Shown: positions 1-8,340 of the stretch, piece after piece | Position numbering within the stretch: position 1 is the first letter of the stretch | Layout of the letters: each line of letters begins with the position of its first letter | From: Mycobacterium marinum | GTDB lineage: Bacteria; Actinomycetota; Actinomycetes; Mycobacteriales; Mycobacteriaceae | Direction of reading: 5' to 3' | NCBI RefSeq assembly: GCF_003391395.1 | Contig: NZ_CP024190.1 | Location: 1,240,001 to 1,304,000 of the forward strand | DNA length: 64,000 nucleotides | The notes under the pieces: generated by a model | Database searches by the model: none | What the model was told of the DNA's origin: nothing | Seen by the model: only the letters and a program-made list of their open reading frames with translations | Translations under genes and position numbers: made by a program

Positions 1-1
1 C

Positions 2-688
2 GATGCGGGGGTGCACGCCACCGGCCAGGTGGCCCACGCCGATGTTCCAGTCGACGCGTTGCCGAACGCCTATTCGCGTTCGGCGCGCGCGGGCGATCCG
101 GAATTCCTGCCGTTGGTGCGACGTTTGGCCCGCTTCTTGCCGGCTGATCTGCGCGTCCTCGATATCGCGCGTGCGCCAACGGCTTTCGATGCCCGATTTT
201 CGGCACTTCGCCGCCATTATGTCTACCGCTTGTCGACGGCCCCCTACGGTGTCGAGCCGCAGCAGGCTCGCTATGTGACCGTATGGCCGCGGGAGCTGGA
301 CATCGATGCGATGACGGTGGCATCCCGAGAGCTATTGGGACTGCACAATTTTGCCGCGTTCTGCCGCCGTCGCGAGGGGGCTACCACCATCCGTGACCTG
401 CAACGGTTGGACTGGTCGCGCAACGGGCACCTGGTCACCGCGCAGGTCAGCGCCGACGCGTTCTGCTGGTCGATGGTGCGCTCATTGGTGGGCGCGCTGC
501 TGGCCGTGGGCGAACACCGGCGTACGCCAGATTGGTGTCGCGAGTTGCTCACCGCTACCGCGCGTTCCAGTGACTTCGCGGCCGCACCGGCGCACGGTCT
601 GGTCCTGGCCAAGGTGGACTATCCACCCGATGACCAGCTCGCATCGCGGGTCTTGATTACCCGCGATCTGCGCTCGCGTACCGACTGA
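2..688 (+). CDS. truA: tRNA pseudouridine(38-40) synthase TruA, 5' truncated by window edge
   Basis: Converts uridines 38-40 of the tRNA anticodon stem-loop to pseudouridine. The first visible codons read D-A-G-V-H-A, the end of the TruA active-site motif RTDAGVH, so the catalytic Asp is the first residue in the window and roughly the N-terminal fifth of the gene lies upstream. Further family features are the RHYVYRL-type and FAAFCRRREG-type segments and the conserved C-terminal stretch with FCWSMVRSLVGALLAVG. The frame runs open from base 2 to TGA 686-688. It converges with the permease gene, with only 15 bp between the stop codons. An in-frame GTG at 11 is not the true start. In M. tuberculosis truA sits at the same border of the ESX-4 region. 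Confidence 0.95.
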   Translation, partial: DAGVHATGQVAHADVPVDALPNAYSRSARAGDPEFLPLVRRLARFLPADLRVLDIARAPTAFDARFSALRRHYVYRLSTAPYGVEPQQARYVTVWPRELDIDAMTVASRELLGLHNFAAFCRRREGATTIRDLQRLDWSRNGHLVTAQVSADAFCWSMVRSLVGALLAVGEHRRTPDWCRELLTATARSSDFAAAPAHGLVLAKVDYPPDDQLASRVLITRDLRSRTD

Positions 689-703
689 CTTATTACGTAT
701 CGA

Positions 704-2179
704 CTAGGTCCGGGCTGAGGCATCGGGCGGGAGTACCCCCGCGGTGGTGCCGTTCATTTCGGCCTGGAACCGGTGGTATTGCTCGAGGTGGCCGGGGCGG
801 CGCCGGACGAGCGCCCAGCCGATCCCGAGGATCACGAACCACAGCGGGAACCACACCAATGCGGTCGCGGTTTCGGTTTCGGTGGTGAGCGTCCAGATCA
901 CGAATACGAAGAAGCCGAGTATGGCCCAGCACATCACCACGCCACCGGGCATCTTGTAAGCCGAATCGGCGTGGCGTTGTGCGTGTCGGCGCCGATAGAC
1001 GAGGTAGCTGATCACGATCATCGTCCAGACGAACATGAACAGCAGCGACGAGATGGTGGTGATCAGGGTGAAGGCACCGATCACCGAACCGCCGGCGTAG
1101 AGCAGCGGGATGGCGGACAACAACAGCGCCGCGGTGAGGATTAGGGCCGGTGCCGGCACTCCGCGGCGATTGAGTCGACCGAAGATTCCCGGCGCGCTGC
1201 CCTCGTCGGCCAGGCCATAGAGCATGCGGCCGGTGGAGAACACGCCGGAGTTCGCCGAGGACGCGGCCGAGGTGATGACGACAAAGTTGACGACGGATGC
1301 GGCCGCGGCGAGTCCGGCCAAGGCGAACATGGTCACGAACGGCGACTCGCCACTGGCGAACCGTCGCCACGGGACGACGGAGAGGATCGCCAGCAGGGCC
1401 CCGATATAAAAGATCGCCACCCGCAGCGGGACGGCGTTGATCGCACGGGGGAGCGTGCGGCTGGGATCGGCGGCTTCCGCCGCGGCCGCACCCACCAGTT
1501 CCACTCCGATATAGGCGAAAAAGGCGATCTGAAACCCGCTCGCCAAACCGACGAACCCGGTTGGGAAGAACCCGCCGTCGTTCCAGAGATTCGCCAGGGC
1601 CGCCCGGTCGCCGTCGGGCGAGGTGAAGCCGGTGATGACCAAGATCGCGCCCACGGTGATGAGGCAGAGGATCGCCGCAACCTTGATCAGGGCGAACCAA
1701 AATTCCGTCTCGCCGAATTTACTGACACCGAACATGTTGATCGAGAGCATGACGGCGATAGTGACCAGTGCCGGCGCCCAGGTGGGTACGTCCGGCCACC
1801 AGAACTTGCTATAGCCGGTGATGGCAACGAGATCGGCGATGCCCGCGACGATCCAGGCGAACCAGTACGACCAGCCCATGAAGTAGCCGGCCGCGGGACC
1901 CAGAAGGTCGGCGGCACAGTCGACGAACGACTTGTAGTTCAAGTTCGACAACAGCAGCTCGCCCATCGCGCGCAGCACGAAGAAGACGAAAAACCCAATG
2001 ACCGCGTAGACGACTATCACCGCCGGGCCGGCCAGCGAGATGGTGCGGCCGGATCCCATGAACAGGCCGGTGCCGATCGCCCCGCCAATGGCGATCAACT
2101 GAATGTGTCGGTTGGAAAGACCCCGATGAAGATGCGGCGTTGATTCGGTGGGTTGGCAGGTAGCAACATCTTCAGGCAT
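704..2179 (-). CDS. CycA-like D-serine/D-alanine/glycine permease (APC superfamily)
   Basis: Twelve-helix inner-membrane amino-acid:proton symporter of about 491 residues. It matches the CycA subgroup almost along its length: GLSNRHIQLIAIGGAIGTGLF near the N-terminus, then NLNYKSF, DLLGPAAGYFMGW, the block around SASSANSGVFSTGRMLYGLA, and YKMPGGVVMCW before the last helices. The expected roles are uptake of D-Ala, D-Ser or Gly, the route by which D-cycloserine enters M. tuberculosis via its CycA. ATG 2179 is preferred over the in-frame TTG at 2182. As I recall the H37Rv order, no such gene lies beside truA there, so it looks like an accessory copy. The exact substrate is inferred. Confidence 0.88.
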   Translation of the reverse strand: MPEDVATCQPTESTPHLHRGLSNRHIQLIAIGGAIGTGLFMGSGRTISLAGPAVIVVYAVIGFFVFFVLRAMGELLLSNLNYKSFVDCAADLLGPAAGYFMGWSYWFAWIVAGIADLVAITGYSKFWWPDVPTWAPALVTIAVMLSINMFGVSKFGETEFWFALIKVAAILCLITVGAILVITGFTSPDGDRAALANLWNDGGFFPTGFVGLASGFQIAFFAYIGVELVGAAAAEAADPSRTLPRAINAVPLRVAIFYIGALLAILSVVPWRRFASGESPFVTMFALAGLAAAASVVNFVVITSAASSANSGVFSTGRMLYGLADEGSAPGIFGRLNRRGVPAPALILTAALLLSAIPLLYAGGSVIGAFTLITTISSLLFMFVWTMIVISYLVYRRRHAQRHADSAYKMPGGVVMCWAILGFFVFVIWTLTTETETATALVWFPLWFVILGIGWALVRRRPGHLEQYHRFQAEMNGTTAGVLPPDASART

Positions 2180-2449
2180 CAATGAGCGTCCTCATCAGAT
2201 CGGGGCGGAGCGGTCGAGTTTATAGGTACGAGCCCCGTTGCGGTGCTGCACTGAGGCGTTATCCCCCGAATGGTGGACACGGCATCAGCCGACTGCGGGA
2301 CGTCGAGGCGTGCTGGATGGGTGGGCGAGGGTCGGATCGGCGGCGGCGGCCGGAATCCGCGGGTGCTTAGTGACGTGGAATGGCCGGGGCAACCACCCAG
2401 ACCCGGCGCTCGGGTGGCGGCTGCCCCATGCCTGAGATGTGTGCTCAAC

Positions 2450-3592
2450 TCAGCCCGCCGACGGTGGGTGAGGCATGACGGTGAGACGTACCCCGTAGCG
2501 GGGACCCGCACCCGCCGAACCTTTGCCTGGACCGGGCATCGGCACTCCGCCGACGATGTTGCCGCCCGCCTCCACGCTTTCCGGTTCGATCACGTCGCTG
2601 ATGAACTTCGATGCGGTGGTGGGGCTTGTCGCCGGGGTGGCCCCTTCCCAGGTGTGGGGTACCGACAGCTTGCCGACCGTGCTGGCCTGAGCCAGACTCG
2701 CCGAAACCGGCCCAGCGCCGACCGAATTGGCCGCACCCGTGGTGGCGACGGTGGCCGCCGGTGCGGCGGCCGCGGGGCCAATCGCCCCCGCCGTCTTGGC
2801 CGTTGCCGCGAAGAAACTGGTAATGCCGGCGCCGAAGAACGGCAGGCCGAGGGTGTCGTAGAAGAAATTCGCGAACGGCGCGTACCACTCCAAGAACCGC
2901 TCGATGGGGCCGGCCGTCGACGATGCGGCCGAGGCCAACGGCGACGTAAGGGCTTGCAGCACACCCGGTACCTCCGAGATCAGCCGTGACAACGTGCTTT
3001 GTGCGGTACCGGCGGTGGTGGCGGCGGCCCGGGCGAGGGTGCCGGCTTGGGTGGCCGCCGCGGTCGGGTTGGTGGTTTGTGGCGGCGACACAAACGGTGT
3101 CACGGACGTGGCGGTTGCGCAGCTGGCGGCATAGGCGTACATGGTCGCGGCATCCTGGGACCACATCTCGCCGTATTGGGCTTCCGCAGCGGCTATCGCG
3201 GCGCTGTTTTGGCCCACCACGTTGGTTGAGATCAACCCGGTGAGCTCGGCGCGATTGGCGGCGATCTGTGGCGGCGGCACCGTTGCGGCGAAGGCGGCTT
3301 CGTACGCGCTGGCCGCTATGCGAGCCTTGCTTGCCGACTGCTCGGTCGCGGCGGCGGTGGCGCGCAGCCACGCGACATAGGGCCAGATGGAGTTGGCCAT
3401 CGCTTCCGACGAAGGCCCGACCCAACCCTGGCTTTGCAGCCCGGAGATCACGGTCTCGTAGTCGTTGGCGGTAGCGCTCAACTCGGCGGCCAGGCCGCTC
3501 CACGCCGAGGCCACCGTCAACAAGGGTGACGAGCCGGGGCCGGAGTACATGCGAGCGGAGTTGATCTCTGGCGGCAGTATCCCAAAGTCCAT
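2450..3592 (-). CDS. PPE family protein, PPE-SVP subgroup (copy 1)
   Basis: About 380 residues. The start is the ATG giving M-D-F-G-I-L-P-P-E-I-N-S-A-R-M-Y, the classic PPE opening. The open frame runs about 170 codons further upstream, but that part is antisense-like and overlaps the neighbouring PPE gene. The PPE helical domain covers roughly residues 1-175, with the WxG-like turn in GWVGPSSEAM. The C-terminal domain carries G-K-L-S-V-P-H-T-W, the signature of the SVP subgroup, and ends R-Y-G-V-R-L-T-V-M. PPE proteins are exported by type VII systems, usually with a PE partner and an EspG chaperone. No PE gene is adjacent. It lies 65 bp downstream of a second PPE-SVP gene, probably in one transcript. 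Confidence 0.93.
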   Translation of the reverse strand: MDFGILPPEINSARMYSGPGSSPLLTVASAWSGLAAELSATANDYETVISGLQSQGWVGPSSEAMANSIWPYVAWLRATAAATEQSASKARIAASAYEAAFAATVPPPQIAANRAELTGLISTNVVGQNSAAIAAAEAQYGEMWSQDAATMYAYAASCATATSVTPFVSPPQTTNPTAAATQAGTLARAAATTAGTAQSTLSRLISEVPGVLQALTSPLASAASSTAGPIERFLEWYAPFANFFYDTLGLPFFGAGITSFFAATAKTAGAIGPAAAAPAATVATTGAANSVGAGPVSASLAQASTVGKLSVPHTWEGATPATSPTTASKFISDVIEPESVEAGGNIVGGVPMPGPGKGSAGAGPRYGVRLTVMPHPPSAG

Positions 3593-3657
3593 TGCTATCA
3601 ACTCCCTACCTGTGTGGCTGCCTGTGCCATCTGCTCTTCTCCTCGAAGCTTGGGTGC

Positions 3658-4806
3658 CTATCCGGCTTCCGGTGGGCGCAACATCACCGTCAGGCGGATG
3701 CCGTATCGGCGCCGAGCGAAGGTCGTTGCTCGGCTGTTGTCGCGCAGATTGGGAAGCAGGGCGTTGGGTGCTTGGGGGCGCCCGGCCGCGACGTCGATGC
3801 CAGAGATCGCGGCGCCCCCGGCGGTGGGTGCCGGTGCGGCGGTGGTCCAACTTGGCGGTACCGACATCGGTCCGATGGTGTCCGCCCGCGCGAATACGGC
3901 CCAAACCGGCGTGGCGGCAACGGGTGCTGCCAGTTGTGCGGCCACGGCGGTCGATGCCGCGGCCGCGGACGGCGCCGCCGCAGCATCTGGCAAGAGTTGT
4001 TGGGCAAACAGGGTGCCCAACTGGAAGATTCCCGCGCCGAAATAGGCCAGGCCCCAGGTGTTGACCAAGGTGTTCCACTCCGCGGTCGAGAGGATGGGCA
4101 GCCAATGCCCGGCCGCGGCTAGCGACGACGAGACTTGGGTAAGCGCCTGGATGGCCGACGAGGAGGTCGCCGACGCCGCGGTTTGGCTGGTCGCGGCGGC
4201 CTGTCCGGCCAATCCCGCCGGGTCGGTCGTGCGTGGTGGCCCGGGGAAGGCGGGTAGTGCCAGAAACGACGTCGAGGTGCTGGCGTAGCAGTACATCGCG
4301 GTGGCGTCTTGCGCCCAGAACTCGGCGTACTCGGCTTCGGTGGCCGCGATCGACGGCGTGTTCTGCCCGAAGAAATTGGTTGCGATCAGCCCCAGCAACC
4401 GGACTCGGTTGACTGCAATCGCCGGCGGGGGCACGGTCATCGCGAAGGCCGCCTCATAGGCCGCCGCGGCGGCCCTGGCCTGCATGGCGGTCTGTTCGGC
4501 GCGCGTGGCCATCGTGGTCAACCAGGAGACGTACGGCGTGACCGCGGTAAGCATGGCCGCGGCGGCGGGCCCCGACCACGGCAAGCTCGTCAATTGGGTG
4601 ATCACGCAGCTGTATCCGCATGCGGTGGCGCCCAACTCGGTGGCCAGCGCATCCCAGGCTCCCGCCGCGGCCAGCACTGGTCCAGATCCCGGACCGGCGT
4701 AGATGCGCCCGGAGTTGATCTCCGGCGACAGTGAGCCGAAATCAGAGAGGAGCACGGGGACGGACACGTAGCCGCCGGCGTCGACCGGCGAGGTGTCAAC
4801 GACCAC
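3658..4806 (-). CDS. PPE family protein, PPE-SVP subgroup (copy 2), with N-terminal extension
   Basis: PPE protein of about 382 residues from GTG 4806. An in-frame ATG lies at 4848, but GTG 4806 follows GAGGAGG with 5 bases between, by far the best ribosome site, so I choose it. Even so, 23 residues precede the usual F-G-x-L-x-P-E-I-N-S-x-R motif, unusual for a PPE. The SVP motif appears as G-P-M-S-V-P-P-S-W and the tail (R-R-Y-G-I-R-L-T-V-M) parallels copy 1. Domain order is PPE helices (about 24-200), an Ala-rich linker, then the SVP region. It lies between the NCS1 permease (170 bp upstream) and PPE copy 1. Secretion by an ESX system is inferred from the family. Confidence 0.9.
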   Translation of the reverse strand: MVVDTSPVDAGGYVSVPVLLSDFGSLSPEINSGRIYAGPGSGPVLAAAGAWDALATELGATACGYSCVITQLTSLPWSGPAAAAMLTAVTPYVSWLTTMATRAEQTAMQARAAAAAYEAAFAMTVPPPAIAVNRVRLLGLIATNFFGQNTPSIAATEAEYAEFWAQDATAMYCYASTSTSFLALPAFPGPPRTTDPAGLAGQAAATSQTAASATSSSAIQALTQVSSSLAAAGHWLPILSTAEWNTLVNTWGLAYFGAGIFQLGTLFAQQLLPDAAAAPSAAAASTAVAAQLAAPVAATPVWAVFARADTIGPMSVPPSWTTAAPAPTAGGAAISGIDVAAGRPQAPNALLPNLRDNSRATTFARRRYGIRLTVMLRPPEAG

Positions 4807-4976
4807 GAGATCCTCCTCAACAGCGGTGAGTGCAGCCTCCTGCGACATCGCCGTCGTCGGATCAACGGGAACTATTGATCACCCGCAAGCAACAAGGCCC
4901 CGATTATATGACCAATAGAAACAATCGCCAAAGGCAAAGGTTCGGCACGATTTACTTGTGGCTCCACATCGTCGGG

Positions 4977-6635
4977 TTAGGGATGGGCTGACAAGACGTG
5001 TTCGGCCTGTTTGTCGGTGGACAGGCACAGCGAACAAACGTGAGCATCGTGGGTCTGGCAGGCCGCCATATCGGGTCGCTCGAAGTTCTGCCGGCAGACA
5101 TGGCAATTCAGGTGCTCGGCGGACGGGTTGCCGTGCTCGTCGTACATGGGCAGCTCGATGCCGTCGTGGGTGCGTCGCAGGTAGTACTTGCCCTTGGTGG
5201 CAATGGCCAGAATTGGTGGCATCACCACGGCGACGCTGATCGCCACCAACGGCGAGTACGGGCGCAGCGTCTCACCCAGGCCGCCGAAGAACGCGACGAT
5301 CGAAAGGCCCGCTGCCAACAGCATCGACCCGAAGCCAACCGGGTTGATGGCATACAACATGCCGCGACGGAACTCCGGTGTCTTCGGCGACAGGCCGAGC
5401 AGGAACTTGTTGAAGACGATGTCTGAGGCCACCGTCACCACCCAGGCCATGCCGCAGTTGGCGTAGAAGCCGAGGATTGTGTTGAGGAAGTCAAACATGT
5501 TGGCTTCCATCAGGATCAGGGCAATCGTGAGATTCACGCCGAGGAACATCACTCGCCCGGGGTAGTGCTTGGTGACGCGGGTGAATGAATTCGTCCAGGC
5601 CAGCGAACCCGAATACGCGTTCGTCACGTTGATCTTGACCTGGCTGAGCACCACCAAGATCACCGCCAATGTCAGCGCCAGCCAACCCGGCATGAAGTTG
5701 CGGTAGATCTGCATGAATTGGTGGACCGGCTGATTGGCGAAATCGGCCGCACCGGCGACGTTGGAGAGCAGATAGACCGCCAGGAACAGGCCGATGATCT
5801 GTTTGGCTGCGCCGAAGATGACCCAGCCGGGCCCGGCCAGCAGCATCCAGGCCCACCACCGACGTGAGTTCTTGGGCGTCCGTGGCGGCATGAACCGCAA
5901 ATAGTCGATCTGCTCCGCGATTTGAGCGATCAGCGCCAGGCATACGCCCGCCGCCATCAGTGCGGAGCCGATGCTGGCCGTGGCGCGACCGTCCTTGCCG
6001 GCGTAGGCGAAGAACTGCGCGACCGACTCGGGATGGCTGATCAAGAGGTAGCCGAACGGGGCCACCATCAGGATAAGCCACAGCGGCGTGGTCCAAAGTT
6101 GCAGCTGTGAAAGAACTTTCATGCCATATATCACCAGCGGAAAGATCAGCAACGTCGAGAAGGCATACCCCAGCCACAACGGGATGTGCAGACCCAGGTT
6201 CAGGCCCTGGGCCATGATCGAACCTTCAAGTGCAAAGAAGATGAAGGTGAACGTGGCAAAGATGACGTTGGTCACCACCGACCCGTAGTAGCCGAAACCG
6301 CTGCCACGGGTGATCAGATCCAAATCGATGTTGTAGCGGGCCGCGTAGTACGCCAGTGGCAATCCGGTGGTGAAGACCACCGCGGCGAAGATGGCTATGC
6401 CCCAGAGGGCATTGGTGGTTCCCCACGTGATCCCGATATTGGCGCCGATCGCGAAGTCGGCCAGGTAGGCGATACCGCCCAAGGCGGAGATCCCGACGAC
6501 CGCCGACGACCACCGGCGGTAGCTGCGCGGCGCAAACCGCAGCGTGTAGTCCTCGAGGGTTTCCTTGGCCGCCGTGACTTCAGCGAGATCCACAGGGGCT
6601 GAGGGTGATACCTGCGATACGTCGGTATCCTGCAT
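4977..6635 (-). CDS. NCS1-type (purine/cytosine permease-like) transporter with C-terminal Cys/His cluster
   Basis: About 552 residues. ATG 6635 has AGGAGG five bases upstream and beats the in-frame TTG at 6653. A cytosolic N-terminus of about 45 residues is followed by about twelve hydrophobic segments of nucleobase:cation symporter-1 type. After the last helix (near residue 480) a soluble tail contains C511-x2-C514-x11-C526-x2-H529-x2-H532-x-C534-x2-C537, spaced like a small treble-clef or zinc-binding domain. Such a tail is not part of ordinary NCS1 carriers and could sense or gate. The substrate is unknown; nucleobase, allantoin or hydantoin are family possibilities. It is the first gene of the minus-strand block that continues into two PPE genes and a CycA-like permease. 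Confidence 0.82.
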   Translation of the reverse strand: MQDTDVSQVSPSAPVDLAEVTAAKETLEDYTLRFAPRSYRRWSSAVVGISALGGIAYLADFAIGANIGITWGTTNALWGIAIFAAVVFTTGLPLAYYAARYNIDLDLITRGSGFGYYGSVVTNVIFATFTFIFFALEGSIMAQGLNLGLHIPLWLGYAFSTLLIFPLVIYGMKVLSQLQLWTTPLWLILMVAPFGYLLISHPESVAQFFAYAGKDGRATASIGSALMAAGVCLALIAQIAEQIDYLRFMPPRTPKNSRRWWAWMLLAGPGWVIFGAAKQIIGLFLAVYLLSNVAGAADFANQPVHQFMQIYRNFMPGWLALTLAVILVVLSQVKINVTNAYSGSLAWTNSFTRVTKHYPGRVMFLGVNLTIALILMEANMFDFLNTILGFYANCGMAWVVTVASDIVFNKFLLGLSPKTPEFRRGMLYAINPVGFGSMLLAAGLSIVAFFGGLGETLRPYSPLVAISVAVVMPPILAIATKGKYYLRRTHDGIELPMYDEHGNPSAEHLNCHVCRQNFERPDMAACQTHDAHVCSLCLSTDKQAEHVLSAHP

Positions 6636-6800
6636 CGATCCTCCTGGGCGCAATCGCCGGACAATGGCGCATCAGAATCGCCACGGCGCGCATCGCGCAC
6701 TTGCCTTCGTGTACAGCGGCAAAGAGAACCTTCGTTGGCGCGTTCGGTACGCCTCGTTGAGGTTCAGCGTGATCGTAACCCTGGTCGCAGGGGTCTGCCA

Positions 6801-6839
6801 CCGGAAGCGTTCCGGTACAGGCAAGCCCAAGGGCTTGCC
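6801..6839 (-). terminator. Two adjacent hairpins downstream of the 110-residue gene
   Basis: 6820-6839 folds as GGCAAGCC / CAAG loop / GGCTTGCC (8-bp perfect stem), and 6801-6815 as CCGGAA / GCG / TTCCGG. They begin 8 bp past the stop of the minus-strand gene ending at 6848. No T-run follows, so they are at best a non-canonical mycobacterial terminator or an mRNA-stability element. Confidence 0.45.
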
Positions 6840-6847
6840 CAGTCGCC

Positions 6848-7180
6848 TCACAAGCGCGCCGAATCGGCTAGCCGCTTACGCAGTAACCGGAGAAGTCCGC
6901 CGGCGATGTTCGCGAGGTCCAGAGGGACGCAGGTCACCAGCGCTTCGCCCTCGGCTAAGCGCGGGTTGAGGGTCAGATAGAACTGCACATCTGGGTCGTG
7001 CATGAACCGACTCATGCGCGAGGCCGCCACGGGGGTGGCCGCCGAGCGCACAACCCACGGGTTCTCGCCGACTGCGACGTACCCCCTGCGCGCGCTGAAT
7101 GTGCGCGCAAGCTCCTGTATCTGGACCGGCGTCGGGTACTTGCGGTTGGGGTAAGCCCTGGGAAATGTCGAAGGAGCCAT
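6848..7180 (-). CDS. Hypothetical protein, 110 residues
   Basis: I do not recognise the family. The open frame gives a balanced soluble protein (many Pro/Arg early, a hydrophobic patch V-T-C-V-P-L-D-L-A-N-I-A-G-G-L near residues 83-97, basic C-terminus) without signal peptide or clear membrane helix. No good Shine-Dalgarno precedes ATG 7180, so an internal start is possible. It has its own pair of hairpins just past the stop, which favours a real transcription unit. It sits between the NCS1 permease and the cutinases, where M. tuberculosis carries small membrane-protein genes; homology to those is not evident. Confidence is moderate to low. Confidence 0.45.
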   Translation of the reverse strand: MAPSTFPRAYPNRKYPTPVQIQELARTFSARRGYVAVGENPWVVRSAATPVAASRMSRFMHDPDVQFYLTLNPRLAEGEALVTCVPLDLANIAGGLLRLLRKRLADSARL

Positions 7181-7613
7181 GAGGTATGCCGCGGGCGACG
7201 AGCTACGGGTGCAGTAGAGCTGGAGCTACTCGACCGGTTGTGGCGGCTGGTGCCGTGCCTGAACTTCATTCACCTCGACGAAAACGGGTGAGGCACCTGC
7301 CACTTCTCCGCGCTCATTTTCATGTGAGGAACCTCGTCGTCCACGCCGCGACCGCGACCATCCCGGTACTTGCCAACGCCACCGCGACCCAGATCGGCGC
7401 GGTGCGATGGGCATGTTGTCGCGCCCAGGAATATTCGTTCATGGACATTCCGGCGAATTGCCTGCCCACGTCGAAATCACGGGCGAGAACGCCACAGCCA
7501 GGTGCTACGAGACGGCCTGCGACCCAACGTTGAACACCCAGCAATCGCTAGAGCTGGCCTTCCTCGTTGCCGAAATGCCACACCCAGGCGGACGCGGCCA
7601 ATTGCGGGCTGAT
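7181..7613. other. Gene-poor stretch upstream of the 110-residue gene and downstream of cut4
   Basis: Only a weak minus-strand frame (7320-7544) is visible. It could encode a peptide with one hydrophobic segment (I-W-V-A-V-A-L-A-S-T-G-M-V-A-V-A-A-W) starting near M-S-M-N-E-Y. It may be the remnant of a small membrane protein known at this place in related species, but nothing beyond that hydrophobic run supports it. No repeat or clear promoter was seen. Confidence 0.3.
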
Positions 7614-8309
7614 TCAGATCCGGCCCGCGACGAAACTGGCGGCTTTGTTGGTCAGGCCCGGAACGTAGCCGGTGTGGGCCTTCCACTGGTCGCCGTCCGA
7701 GCAGATCGGGTCGCCGGTGTTGCACAGGTTGAGGATCTTGCCGCCGAAATGCGGGCTCAGCGCCGTCATCAAGCCACCCGCTCGGCCCGATGGATTCCCG
7801 AACAGGGTGACCGCGGCCACGTGCTGGGCGGCTTGGGCCGGCAGCGGCTGGGTGAAGCCAAGGCCGGGAAGGGGGGCGGCGGTAACGATGTCGATGACCG
7901 CGGCGCCCTGGGAATAACCACCGAGCACCAGTTTGGTGTTGGGGCATTCATTCGTCATCTGCTGGACGTGGTCGCTGGCGTCGTTGGCGCCGTCCGCGGC
8001 CGCCAGGAAGTCCTTGTTGGCGGGGTAGTTCACCGCGTACGCGCCGATGCTCTGGTCGGTCTTCTGCCGTAGCGAGGCAACCATGGCGTTGCCTACCCGG
8101 CCGAGACCGGGTGGTTCGCCGGTGCCCCTGGCGAAAACCACCTGGACATCGGGGCAGGCCGCGGCTGCTTTAGGCACCAATGGAAACGCGAGCAATACCG
8201 CGCACGCCGCAATCGTGGTGGCCACCAACCCGGCACAGCCCCGTGCGAGTCGTGTTCGGCCGCGACCCGAGCGCGCCCACTTCTGTGCGTCCAGGGGAAA
8301 TAGCCACAT
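7614..8309 (-). CDS. cut4: Secreted cutinase/esterase, Cut4-type
   Basis: Serine esterase of the cutinase family, about 231 residues. A basic N-terminus followed by a hydrophobic stretch ending near A-A-A-C forms a signal peptide. The mature part opens with C-P-D-V-Q-V-V-F-A-R-G-T, the family's oxyanion region. The nucleophile elbow is G-G-Y-S-Q-G-A; the catalytic Asp lies in T-G-D-P-I-C and the His in A-H-T-G-Y-V-P. Four Cys in the usual places predict two disulphides. It follows cut3 in tandem (31 bp between them), so the two may be co-transcribed. Mycobacterial cutinase-like proteins act on lipid or polyester substrates; the natural substrate is not shown here. Confidence 0.92.
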   Translation of the reverse strand: MWLFPLDAQKWARSGRGRTRLARGCAGLVATTIAACAVLLAFPLVPKAAAACPDVQVVFARGTGEPPGLGRVGNAMVASLRQKTDQSIGAYAVNYPANKDFLAAADGANDASDHVQQMTNECPNTKLVLGGYSQGAAVIDIVTAAPLPGLGFTQPLPAQAAQHVAAVTLFGNPSGRAGGLMTALSPHFGGKILNLCNTGDPICSDGDQWKAHTGYVPGLTNKAASFVAGRI

Positions 8310-8340
8310 GGCGCAATTTTACGGGCTTGCTGACAGTGGG

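Noticed and set aside
2183..2449. Possible small gene between the CycA-like permease and PPE copy 1
   Set aside because: Frames here are Arg/Gly-rich in all readings and lack start signals. Only non-coding spacer and the permease leader can be supported.
2445..3503. 352-codon Arg/His-rich frame on the same strand as PPE-SVP copy 1
   Set aside because: Out-of-frame shadow of the PPE gene; composition is typical of frame-shifted GC-rich DNA.
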